Shown here: positions 7,418-14,859 of the stretch, one piece after another
Layout of the letters: each line of letters begins with the position of its first letter
Position numbering within the stretch: position 1 is the stretch's first letter
NCBI GenBank assembly: GCA_964650245.1
Contig: CAZYQK010000048.1
Location: forward strand, 1 to 21,262
Origin: WS-2 sp964650245
GTDB taxonomy: Bacteria > Eisenbacteria > RBG-16-71-46
DNA length: 21,262 bases
Direction: 5' to 3'
Position numbers and translations under genes: made by a program
Notes under the pieces: generated by a model
Seen by the model: the letters and a program-made list of their open reading frames with translations, nothing else
Told to the model about the DNA's origin: nothing
The model's database searches: none

Positions 7418-9498
7418 CGCAGTGAGCTATTCATTGCGCGGGCAAGAAAGCGTTCGACTTCCTCACGAATGTCTGGAAACGTGCGGCCGGCATCATGTGC
7501 CCGCGCGCGCCAGCGACGGCGCAGCGCCTCAGGGGGCACAGAGCGGCGTTCCAAGAGCACATCAAGAAGGCAGTGCGCCTTGCGAACAAACTCTTCCCGC
7601 AAAGCATCGTGGCTCCCGCGACCTCTCGCGTAGTGCTCTCGACGGAACTTGAGCAGCGCGCGCCGCTGGCGGCCCCGGAGCGATCTAGCAACTCGGGTCA
7701 GAACGGACGCGACGCGCGCCGGCTGCAGAGCAGCCGTGTCCACGCACCGTTGCCGGAATCGCTCGCGTCTCGGTCCTGTCACGCGCGCGACCTCAGCAGT
7801 TGCACGTGGCGCGGGCTGCGGAGGCTCAACTACGAGACGTAGCGGCGGTGCCCCAACCACGGCCTCTAGGTCTTGTTGGTCCGTGAGATTCCGGAGCGGC
7901 AACAAGCGGTGAGAAGAGCCGGTCGAGCCTTGCATCGGGAGCACCTGGTCTTCTCGAAACCCGACGGAGACCTTCCAGTCCGCGCGTGGAAGCCGTACAT
8001 GGAGGACCCTAGCTGATGTGGCTGCGAAATCGTCGCGCCGCAAATCGAGTAATTCATCCGTCCAAGCGAGTTCGCTGTCTCGAACGGTCTCCTTCGCAAC
8101 TGCCCACCAGATGCGCTCGACTCGGACAGCAAGGGTCAGCTTGCCTTGCGCATCTGCGAGTTGCCAGCGCGTCAGGTCATACTTGGAATCGCGAGGCACG
8201 AGCGCACGCGTGCCCCCTGACTCTCGTTCCACCCGCTGCGCCGAGACGGTTCCCGCTGGAGTGACACAGCATCCGTCGCGGTGAACGAAACGGACGACGG
8301 CCTCGTCGTGGCCGGCGGGGCCTGGGAGCGCGCCGGCTGACGGGTTTTCGATCTCGATCTTCTCAAGCGAGGCGGAAAAGCGGAATGGGAGACTCTCGAT
8401 GAGGTCGTCTCCCTCATCGTAACAGCGGACGGAAAACCAACCGCAGCCTTTCGCTGCGACCTCGGGCCGGAGCGCCTCGAAATCGAAGCCGCGGGCGCGC
8501 CAAGCGCGCTCTCCAGTGGGTTCCTCCACCACGACGAACGTCGCTAGGCGCCATTCGCCGCGCGCCTCCAAGCGAGGTGGTTCCGCGACGAAAAGACGGC
8601 CAAGCTCGGCGATCAGTTCGTCGTCAACGGTGGATCCGAGCAGCTCCGCGCGTGCCGTTGCACGGGACAGCGGCATTTTCCCGCCGTCTTTGTTGATGAA
8701 GACGACGTCCCACGCGAGATCGGCGGGAACGCGCACGAGGTACGCCTCGGTAGAAGCCCCCTTGACCTGTTCCGGGCCCGCCAGGATCCACTCGGGGGAC
8801 TCTCGTTCCGGGCGTGAGCCCGCAGGAACGATGACGAGGAAGGTTCCTCCCGTCGCACGCTGGATCCGCCTTCCGCGGGCCAAGTCTGGTCCCGAGAGCT
8901 TGAAGACTCGGAGCCTCTCGGCGGGCAGCTCCCACGGCGGCCCCTTCTGATCGGAGGCGGACCTCAGCGTGACGGCATCGAGCGGAGCCTTGAGGGCATA
9001 GAAACGAATGTTTGTCCGGTGCTCGCGCAGCTCAATTGAGGACTGCGACAAGGCATATCCGCGCTCGGCAAGTTCGTCCGGAAGCTCAATTCCGATCAGC
9101 CACCCCATGCCATCGCGGACGCAGACGAGTTCAGGGATCGCCGGCCGCAGCTTCGGAGGTAGTGCAGGTTCTCGTTCGGACCCGGGTGTTGCGGACGCGC
9201 CGCGTGGCCTCCCACCGCGTTTCTCGGGCGCGACGCGCCGCCTGTCGGGATCCTCAGCAAGTGGTGCGCCGACTTCGGCTCTCTCTGGAGGCTCCTGGGG
9301 CCGATCGACTTCAGCCTCAGGCGCCTTGGGAGGCCGACCATAGTCAGCCACCTCCGCCGCTGAGTTGCTCGTGCACCCAGCCTCGATCCGCGTTTCCTCG
9401 GGGGAGGTGGCTATCGGCTCCCAACGGGGACGGACGAGCTTGCGCCAGAGGCGCTCTAGCAGCCTGCGAAACCAGCTACTCCTGCGTCGGCGATCCAT
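7414..9498 (-). CDS. Unknown 694-residue partner of the DUF1998 helicase
   Basis: I do not recognise a family. Residues 1-30 are strongly basic and amphipathic (WFRRLLERLWRKLVRPRW). About residues 35-125 are Pro/Glu/Arg-rich and probably disordered. From about 130 to 560 the protein alternates short hydrophobic strands with turns (for example WRLATFVVVEEP, GWFSVRCYDEGDDLIESL, VERIWWAVAKE, ARVLHVRLPRADWKVSVGF), which suggests several beta-sandwich modules, possibly Ig-like. The last 130 residues are Arg-rich and helical (RQRRALLKFRREHYARGRGS), suitable for nucleic-acid or protein contacts. No nuclease, methylase, kinase or membrane motif is visible. The gene overlaps the helicase start by ATGA and is the first gene of the pair, so it most likely works with the helicase as an adaptor or target-recognition subunit. 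ATG 9498 has a weak GGTGGG upstream; a start further downstream, after the disordered region, is possible. By arrangement it resembles the DruH-DruE pair of Druantia type III, without sequence evidence that it is DruH. Confidence 0.7.
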   Translation of the reverse strand: MDRRRRSSWFRRLLERLWRKLVRPRWEPIATSPEETRIEAGCTSNSAAEVADYGRPPKAPEAEVDRPQEPPERAEVGAPLAEDPDRRRVAPEKRGGRPRGASATPGSEREPALPPKLRPAIPELVCVRDGMGWLIGIELPDELAERGYALSQSSIELREHRTNIRFYALKAPLDAVTLRSASDQKGPPWELPAERLRVFKLSGPDLARGRRIQRATGGTFLVIVPAGSRPERESPEWILAGPEQVKGASTEAYLVRVPADLAWDVVFINKDGGKMPLSRATARAELLGSTVDDELIAELGRLFVAEPPRLEARGEWRLATFVVVEEPTGERAWRARGFDFEALRPEVAAKGCGWFSVRCYDEGDDLIESLPFRFSASLEKIEIENPSAGALPGPAGHDEAVVRFVHRDGCCVTPAGTVSAQRVERESGGTRALVPRDSKYDLTRWQLADAQGKLTLAVRVERIWWAVAKETVRDSELAWTDELLDLRRDDFAATSARVLHVRLPRADWKVSVGFREDQVLPMQGSTGSSHRLLPLRNLTDQQDLEAVVGAPPLRLVVEPPQPAPRATAEVARVTGPRRERFRQRCVDTAALQPARVASVLTRVARSLRGRQRRALLKFRREHYARGRGSHDALREEFVRKAHCLLDVLLERRSVPPEALRRRWRARAHDAGRTFPDIREEVERFLARAMNSSLR

Positions 9499-9697
9499 CG
9501 AGCGCCCACCGCACGTGGCCTTGAAGACCCGATACCAATCCAGCTCGAATCGCGTTCACCCTAGACCCATCGATGCTCGCGCTACAACAGAGAGGCTCCT
9601 GTTGGGCCGATTGTCACTTGCAGGATTCCCGGGGCTCAACGCCTGACCTCGGGCTCGGCCCACCTTGTCGCATCTCGCCGCTGGTGTGGCCACCCCC
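9499..9697. other. Intergenic region between rarA and the helicase operon
   Basis: These 199 bases are the longest gene-free stretch before the window's right end. They must hold either the promoter of the two-gene helicase unit or a read-through leader from the rarA operon. I see no strong stem followed by a T-run on the minus strand and no good -35/-10 pair. A poor candidate on the minus strand is TTGTAG, 18 bases, TAGGGT. No tRNA or other RNA gene is evident. Confidence 0.4.
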
Positions 9698-11035
9698 TCA
9701 CCCCGCCCCCCGCCTCTTCGCCACCACTCCCTCCCACGCCTTCATCCGCTTCGCGATCTCCGCCTCGTACCCCTCGCCCGTCGGCTCGTAGTACCGCCGC
9801 CCCGCCAGCTCATCCGGCAGGTGCTGCTGGTCGCTGATCCGGTCGGGGTCGTCGTGCGTGTAGGCGTAGCCCGCGCCGTAACCGAGGTCCTTCATCAGCC
9901 GCGTCGGCGCGTTGCGGATGATGAGCGGCGGCGGCAGGCTCCCGCTCTCCTCGACTTCGGCGATCGCCTTCTTGAATCCCGCGTAGACCGCGTTGCTCTT
10001 GGGCGCGGTCGCGAGATAGGCGCAGCACTGGGCGAGCGCGAGCTCCCCCTCCGGCGTCCCGAGCTGGTGATACGCCTGAAACGCCGCCACTGAAATCGTC
10101 AGCGCCTGCGGGTCGGCGTTCCCCACGTCCTCGCTCGCGAAGCGCACCAGGCGCCGCGCCACGTAGAGCGGATCTTCGCCCGCCGACAGCATGCGCGCGA
10201 GCCAGTAGAGCCCGGCGTGTGGGTCGGAGTCGCGCAGCGACTTGTGGAGCGCCGAGATCAGATTGAAGTGCTCCTCCCCCGCGCGGTCGTAGCGCAGGTG
10301 CTTGCGCGCGAGCGCCTGCCGCACGTCCTCCGCGCCGATCCGCCCGCGCTTCGCCCCGGCCGCGGCCACTTCGAGCGTGTTGAGCGCCCGCCGCGCGTCG
10401 CCGTCCGCGGCCTGCGCCAGCAGCTCGAGCGCCTGCTCGTCCGCGGCGATCCTGCCGCTTAAGCCCCGCTCGGCATCCGCGAGCGCCCGCTCGACCAGCG
10501 TGCGAATGTCGGGCGGTGTCAGCTCCTTCAGCACCAGCACCCGCATGCGCGAGAGCAGTGCCGCGTTGACCTCGAATGACGGGTTCTCGGTGGTGGCGCC
10601 GATCAGCACGATATCGCCCTTCTCGACGTGCGACAGGAACGCGTCCTGCTGCGCGCGGTTGAAGCGGTGGATCTCGTCGATGAAGAGAATGGTCGGCTTC
10701 TTGGTGCGCTTGCGCTCCTGCGCGGCGCGCGCCATGACCTCCTTCACCTCCTTGACCCCGGAGAGCACGGCGCTGAACGCCATGAACGGCGCGCGCGCGG
10801 TCCTGGCGATCAGGCGCGCGATGGTGGTCTTGCCGCTGCCGGGCGGGCCCCAGAGGATGATCGAGGAGAGGTGCCGGCCCTCGCGCATGAGTGCCAGCGG
10901 GCTGCCGGGCTCGAAGAGCTGGGGCTGGCCCAGCAGTTCGTCGAAGTTGCGTGGCCGCATGCGGTCGGCGAGCGGGGCACCCGGGTCGAGCGGGGGCTCG
11001 GCGGCGGGATCGAGGCCGAACAGATCCTCGGTCAT
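9698..11035 (-). CDS. rarA: Replication-associated recombination protein A (MgsA/RarA/WRNIP1 family AAA+ ATPase)
   Basis: A 445-residue clamp-loader-like AAA+ protein that acts at stalled replication forks with SSB and RecA, in the cytoplasm. Walker A is GPPGSGKTT at 63-71 (K69), Walker B is LFIDEIHR with D120-E121, and sensor 1 is GATTENPSFEVN at 146-157, all standard for the family. The C-terminal half carries SALHKSLRDSDPHAGLYWLARML and EDVGNADPQAL, the tetramerisation region typical of RarA. ATG 11035 is chosen because it overlaps the cbiO stop as ATGA and yields the normal N-terminus (MTEDLFG). The longer frame reaching 11122 is out of context and Arg/Ala-rich. It is the last gene of the mre-rarA run. 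Length is normal for the family. Confidence 0.95.
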   Translation of the reverse strand: MTEDLFGLDPAAEPPLDPGAPLADRMRPRNFDELLGQPQLFEPGSPLALMREGRHLSSIILWGPPGSGKTTIARLIARTARAPFMAFSAVLSGVKEVKEVMARAAQERKRTKKPTILFIDEIHRFNRAQQDAFLSHVEKGDIVLIGATTENPSFEVNAALLSRMRVLVLKELTPPDIRTLVERALADAERGLSGRIAADEQALELLAQAADGDARRALNTLEVAAAGAKRGRIGAEDVRQALARKHLRYDRAGEEHFNLISALHKSLRDSDPHAGLYWLARMLSAGEDPLYVARRLVRFASEDVGNADPQALTISVAAFQAYHQLGTPEGELALAQCCAYLATAPKSNAVYAGFKKAIAEVEESGSLPPPLIIRNAPTRLMKDLGYGAGYAYTHDDPDRISDQQHLPDELAGRRYYEPTGEGYEAEIAKRMKAWEGVVAKRRGAG

Positions 11036-11943
11036 AAGAGTTCTTCCAGCCCGCCCACCGGCGCGCGCGGCACCTGCGCGGGCTCGGGCGGCGCCGCCGC
11101 GGAGCCCGCCTGCACGCTCCACTGCACGATGGCGCGCGCCGCCTCCTCGACACTCAGCGGGCGCCCGAGTGCCAGCCCCAGCGACTCGAGCCGCGCGAAC
11201 AGCTCGGCCAGCACCGGCGGCGCGATGTTGCTGCGCCGCAGCATGGCGGGGTCGCGGAAGATGTCGCGCGGCGGGCCCTGCGCGACGATCTCGCCGCCGC
11301 GCAGCAGCACGTACACCAGGTCGGCCATCGCCGGCACCACGTCCACGTCGTGGGTCGCGATCACGAGCGTCACACCCTGCTCGGCGTGGAGCCGGTTCAG
11401 GAGCGTGACGAGATCGCCGCGCGAGGCGGGGTCGAGCCCTTCGAAGGGCTCGTCCAGCACCAGCAGCTCGGGCGAGAGCACCAGCGCTCCGGCGAGCGCC
11501 ACCTTGCGCTGCTCGCCGCCCGAGAGGTGATGGCAGACCTTGTCGCGCAGGTGGGCGATTCCGACCCGCTCAAGCGCCACCTCGACCAGTCGCTCGACCT
11601 CCGCGGCCTCGTAGCCGTAGTTGCGCGGCGAGAACGAGACGTCGTCCCACACCGTGGGCGCGATGATCTGCTCCTCGACGCTCTGCATCAGGACGCCGAC
11701 CCGCTCGCGGATGCGGTTGAATTGCCGCGCGGGATTGACGCCGAACACCGAGACCTCGCCCTCCTGCGGCTCGAGCAGCCCCAGGATGTGGAACAGGAGC
11801 GTGGTCTTGCCGCAGCCGTTGGGCCCGAGGACAACGACGCGCTGGCCCTTCTCCACCACGAAGTCGAGCCCGCACAGATGCACCATGGTGCGGTCGGGGT
11901 AGGTGTGCCGCACGCACGAGACGCGCACCACGGTTTCGTTCAT
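11032..11943 (-). CDS. cbiO: ECF transporter ATPase, cobalt/nickel type
   Basis: A 303-residue ABC ATPase. Walker A GPNGCGKTT begins at 40, Q-loop Q87, signature LSGGEQ at 140-145, Walker B LLVLDEP at 160-166 and switch His198 in ATHDVD. About 75 residues follow the core, including APPVLAELFARLESLG and PLSVEEAARAIV, a tail common in CbiO proteins. It powers uptake through the CbiM/CbiQ membrane subunits encoded just upstream. ATG 11943 overlaps the cbiQ stop as ATGA, and the TGA end overlaps the rarA start as ATGA. Substrate (Co2+ or Ni2+) is inferred from the CbiM partner, not from this subunit. Confidence 0.9.
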   Translation of the reverse strand: MNETVVRVSCVRHTYPDRTMVHLCGLDFVVEKGQRVVVLGPNGCGKTTLLFHILGLLEPQEGEVSVFGVNPARQFNRIRERVGVLMQSVEEQIIAPTVWDDVSFSPRNYGYEAAEVERLVEVALERVGIAHLRDKVCHHLSGGEQRKVALAGALVLSPELLVLDEPFEGLDPASRGDLVTLLNRLHAEQGVTLVIATHDVDVVPAMADLVYVLLRGGEIVAQGPPRDIFRDPAMLRRSNIAPPVLAELFARLESLGLALGRPLSVEEAARAIVQWSVQAGSAAAPPEPAQVPRAPVGGLEELL

Positions 11944-12659
11944 GGCACCCCCCACAGCAGCACCGCGGCGCCCGCGAGTGCCAGGCCCGCGAACCCAACC
12001 CACAGGTCGGCGCCCGACCACTCGGCCCAGTGACGACAGCCGCAGATCCGGCCCGAGTGCCCGCGCAGCAGCATGGTGGCGTACAGGCGCTGGCTGCGCT
12101 CGAACGAGTAGAGCACGAGCGTGCCGAGCCCCTCACCCGCGAGCGGCAGGCGCCGGCGGGCGGGCATGTTCTCGCCGCCGCGCAGGTGGAGTGCTCGGAA
12201 CAGCCGCTGGGCGCGCGCCAGCAGCTCGAACAGCGCGCGATAGGTGAGAAACAGCCCGTCGCCGAGTACCCGCGGCATCACGCGCGAGAGCGGCGCGAAC
12301 AGGTCGGGATAGGGCGTGGTTCCGACCAGCCACACCACCAGCATGCTGGAGGTGAGCGGGCGGAGCGCCAGCGAGAGCGGCGTCTCCCACGTTCCGTCCC
12401 AGCGCAGTGCTACGAACAGCACGACGAAGACGAGCGGGTAGCCGGCGGCGGCGGCCAGCAGCCGCGGCGGCAGCAGGCTCGAGAGCGCGAGCAGCCACGC
12501 GGCGACGTAGAGCGCGCCCTGGAGCGGGAGCCCGGGTGCGAACACCGCGAGTCCGACCGAGCCGGCCGCGAGCAGTAGCTTGGAGAGGGCACTCGCGCGG
12601 TGCCACGGCGAGCGGCCGGCGCTCGCCAGGTAGTCAATCTGGGCCAGGCTGTTGATCAC
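11940..12659 (-). CDS. cbiQ: ECF transporter transmembrane T-component (CbiQ family)
   Basis: A 239-residue integral membrane protein that couples the ATPase to the substrate-binding subunit. GTG 12659 is chosen because GTGA overlaps the cbiM stop and gives INSLAQIDYLASAGRSPWHR, a normal CbiQ start of the IDxxA type. Hydrophobic segments follow (LLLAAGSVGLAVFAPGLPL, AAWLLALSSLLPP, YPLVFVVLFVALRW). Two Arg-Gly motifs in the cytosolic helices (ALHLRGG and TMLLRGHSG) match the ABC-contacting motifs of T-components. A last hydrophobic helix closes the protein (LWVGFAGLALAGAAVLLW). The much longer open frame reaching 13385 is shadow sequence over cbiM. Confidence 0.85.
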   Translation of the reverse strand: MINSLAQIDYLASAGRSPWHRASALSKLLLAAGSVGLAVFAPGLPLQGALYVAAWLLALSSLLPPRLLAAAAGYPLVFVVLFVALRWDGTWETPLSLALRPLTSSMLVVWLVGTTPYPDLFAPLSRVMPRVLGDGLFLTYRALFELLARAQRLFRALHLRGGENMPARRRLPLAGEGLGTLVLYSFERSQRLYATMLLRGHSGRICGCRHWAEWSGADLWVGFAGLALAGAAVLLWGVP

Positions 12660-13357
12660 GACGCGCTCCCCGCGGTTGCCGTAGCGAGCGCGGCGTTCGC
12701 GGCCGCGGACCGCGGCAGCAAATCGGGCCGCACCCGGTCGAGGAAACGGCCGATGCCGAACGCGACCGCCGATTCGACCACGACCGCCAGCACCCACATT
12801 CCCGCGGCGAGCCCGGCGGTGAGGCTCACGCGCGTGGCGCCGTGAGCGAGTGCCGCGCCCGCGCCGGGTGCGAGCCGGAGCGCCAGCGCGATGAGCCCGA
12901 ACCACAGCGTGCCGGACACGAGCTGGGTCGCCGCGGTGGCGAGTGCCAGGGCCGCGGCCGCGCCGAGCCGCGCCTCGAAGCGCGCGAACACCGGGCGCGC
13001 GAGCGCGGCGCCCGCGCCCAGCACCAGCACGTTCAGGCCCACCACGGTGAGCCCGCCTTGCCCGAGCAGGGCGAGGATCACGCACACCACGCACACCACC
13101 TGGAAGCTCGCGGCCGCGCCCAGCAGCACCCCCACCGGGCCCGCGAGCGTCAGGCAGTATTCGAGCGCGAAGACCGGGATGGGAATGCTCATGACCGCGA
13201 GCATCAGCGCGCCGAGCGCGCCTTGCAGCGCGATGCGCTGCGGCGCGCGGTCCCGCGCGGCGCGGGCGGTCATCAACGCCAACAGCGCGGCGAGGGCGAG
13301 ACCGGGGCCCCACAGCAGCGGCGGCAGCACGCCGTCGGGAATGTGGAGGTGCGACAC
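12656..13357 (-). CDS. cbiM: ECF-type cobalt/nickel transporter substrate-binding subunit (CbiM family)
   Basis: A 233-residue membrane protein starting at GTG 13357, two bases after the comF stop. The N-terminus reads (M)SHLHIPDGVLPP, the conserved metal-site motif of CbiM/NikM, but with extra residues before the His-Ile-Pro-Asp. Multiple membrane helices follow, including the conserved MSIPIPVFALEYCLTLAGPVG and GASFQ-like segment (LLGAAASFQVVCVVCVILAL). CbiM proteins bind Co2+ or Ni2+ through the N-terminal amine and nearby His residues and deliver it across the inner membrane. No cbiN is present. No cobalamin biosynthesis gene and no riboswitch lies nearby, so the metal cannot be decided. 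Its stop overlaps the cbiQ GTG (GTGA). Confidence 0.85.
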   Translation of the reverse strand: MSHLHIPDGVLPPLLWGPGLALAALLALMTARAARDRAPQRIALQGALGALMLAVMSIPIPVFALEYCLTLAGPVGVLLGAAASFQVVCVVCVILALLGQGGLTVVGLNVLVLGAGAALARPVFARFEARLGAAAALALATAATQLVSGTLWFGLIALALRLAPGAGAALAHGATRVSLTAGLAAGMWVLAVVVESAVAFGIGRFLDRVRPDLLPRSAAANAALATATAGSAS

Positions 13358-13359
13358 GG

Positions 13360-14049
13360 CTACTGCGCCCACGCCAGCGCGGCACCCGTCGGGCGCGCGC
13401 CGGCTTCGAGGCACGCGTCGAGGCAGGCCTCGAGCGTGGCGCCGGTGGTGAGAACGTCGTCCACGATCAGCACCGATCTTCCTTTCAGCCCTGACCTCTC
13501 GCGCACGCGGAACGCGCCGGCCACGTTGGCGCGGCGCGCGAGCGCATCGAGCCGCGCCTGGGGCCGCGTGTCGCGCGTGCGCTCGATGACTCCTTCGAGG
13601 CGCGGCGCGCCGATCTCCACGGCGAGTGAGTCGGCCAGAAGTGCGGCCTGATTGTAACCCCGCTCGCGGCGGCGGGCGGGATGGAGCGGCACGGCCAGCA
13701 CCAGATCGGGCCGGAGTGTGGCGGGAAGCGCCCGCGCGATCTCGGGCCCGAGCCCGGCGGCGAGTCCGGTCCGGCTTTCGTACTTGAGGGCCTGCACCAC
13801 CCGCGCCGCGCGCTCGTCGTAGACCCATGCCGCCCACACCGCGTGCGCGGGATGCTTCACGCAGCCGGCGGGCTCGAGGCCGTGCGCGAGGCAGCGCGCG
13901 CAGAGCGGGGTCGCGAGCCGCGGGATCGCGTCGCGGCACGCCTCGCACAGCAGGCGCTCGGGCGACGCCTCGGCCGCGCAGCCGGGGCAGCGCTGGGGGA
14001 AGGCGAACGCGACGAGGTCGCGGGCGAGCGCGAGCCCTCGGGCGATCAC
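13360..14049 (-). CDS. comF: ComF family phosphoribosyltransferase-like competence protein
   Basis: A 229-residue protein. It has an N-terminal zinc finger with CPGC, CEAC and CARC pairs near residues 15-55. The ComF core follows: ALKYESRTGLA, VPLHPARRRERGYNQAALLA and the PRPP-binding VLIVDDVLTTGATLEAC. ComF is needed for DNA uptake during transformation, where it is thought to work in the cytoplasm with the ComFA translocase and the recombination machinery; a salvage role has never been shown. GTG 14049 overlaps the aroE stop (GTGA) and is preferred over the open frame extending to 14718, which runs over aroE. No other competence gene is in the window. Confidence 0.9.
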   Translation of the reverse strand: MIARGLALARDLVAFAFPQRCPGCAAEASPERLLCEACRDAIPRLATPLCARCLAHGLEPAGCVKHPAHAVWAAWVYDERAARVVQALKYESRTGLAAGLGPEIARALPATLRPDLVLAVPLHPARRRERGYNQAALLADSLAVEIGAPRLEGVIERTRDTRPQARLDALARRANVAGAFRVRERSGLKGRSVLIVDDVLTTGATLEACLDACLEAGARPTGAALAWAQ

Positions 14050-14849
14050 CGCGGCCAGCCCACGGCGCGCGCGAGTGCTTCCACCGGCACGTCGCGCCCG
14101 GTCCAGAGCGCGAGCGAGCGTCGCGCCTGATAGGCCAGCAGTCCGAGCCCGTCCCACGCGTGCCGCCCGACCGCGCGAGCATGCCGCACCCACGGCGTGA
14201 TCTCGGGCCCGTAGTTGAGGTCCACGATCAGGGCGCCGCGCGCGATGAGTTCGAGCGGCGCGGGGCCGTCCTCCCCGGCGAGCGGCGTGGCGTTCACGAC
14301 CAGCGTGGCGTTGGCGAGCGCGTCGGCCTCGAGATCCGAGCGCCACGCCACCAGCGCCGCGCCGGGCAACTCGCGCCAGTCCTCGCGCGCGGCATCCAGC
14401 CGCCGCGCGCTCACCGTGACGCGCCCGCAGCCCGCCTCCGCGAGCGCCAGTGCCAGGCTGCGCGCGGCGCCCCCGGCGCCCAGCAGCACGGCGCGCTCGG
14501 CGTGCGGCGCGCGTCCGCGGCCGTTCAGGAAATCGACGAAGCCGCCGCCGTCCGTGGTGTCGCCCCAGGCACCGCCGGGCTCGAAGCCCACGGTGTTGAC
14601 CGAGCGCGCGCGGCGCGCGGCGAGCGAGACCTGCGGCAGATGCGCGAGCGCCTCCTGCTTGAGCGGATGCGTGAGGTTCACACCGCGATAGCCTTCCGCG
14701 GCGAGCCGGGCGAGACACGCGCCCAGCTCATCCCGCGAGGTCCGGATCGGGCGTGATTCGCACTCCAGCCCGAGTGCCGCGAGCCCCGCGCGGTGGAGGT
14801 CGGGCGAGCGCGTGTGGGCGAGCGGATCGCCCAGCACCGCCAGCTTCAC
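14046..14849 (-). CDS. aroE: Shikimate dehydrogenase (NADP+)
   Basis: A 267-residue enzyme that reduces 3-dehydroshikimate to shikimate in aromatic amino acid synthesis. Visible are the substrate loop HTRSPDLH (12-19), NLTHPLK with catalytic K64, SVNT with N85, TDGGGF with catalytic D100, and the dinucleotide fold GAGGAARS near 124-131. The C-terminal GLGLLAYQARRSLALWTG is conserved. The usual Ser-x-Ser-Pro loop reads Thr-Arg-Ser-Pro, a mild change. The start is GTG 14849. An AGAGGG Shine-Dalgarno overlaps the lgt stop codon five bases upstream, so translation probably depends on ribosomes terminating lgt. Its TGA overlaps the comF start. Confidence 0.95.
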   Translation of the reverse strand: MKLAVLGDPLAHTRSPDLHRAGLAALGLECESRPIRTSRDELGACLARLAAEGYRGVNLTHPLKQEALAHLPQVSLAARRARSVNTVGFEPGGAWGDTTDGGGFVDFLNGRGRAPHAERAVLLGAGGAARSLALALAEAGCGRVTVSARRLDAAREDWRELPGAALVAWRSDLEADALANATLVVNATPLAGEDGPAPLELIARGALIVDLNYGPEITPWVRHARAVGRHAWDGLGLLAYQARRSLALWTGRDVPVEALARAVGWPR

Positions 14850-14859
14850 GCGCGCCCTC

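Noticed and set aside
11036..11122. Extended N-terminus of RarA
   Set aside because: The extra residues are Arg/Gly/Ala-rich shadow of cbiO. ATG 11035 gives the normal family start and an ATGA overlap.
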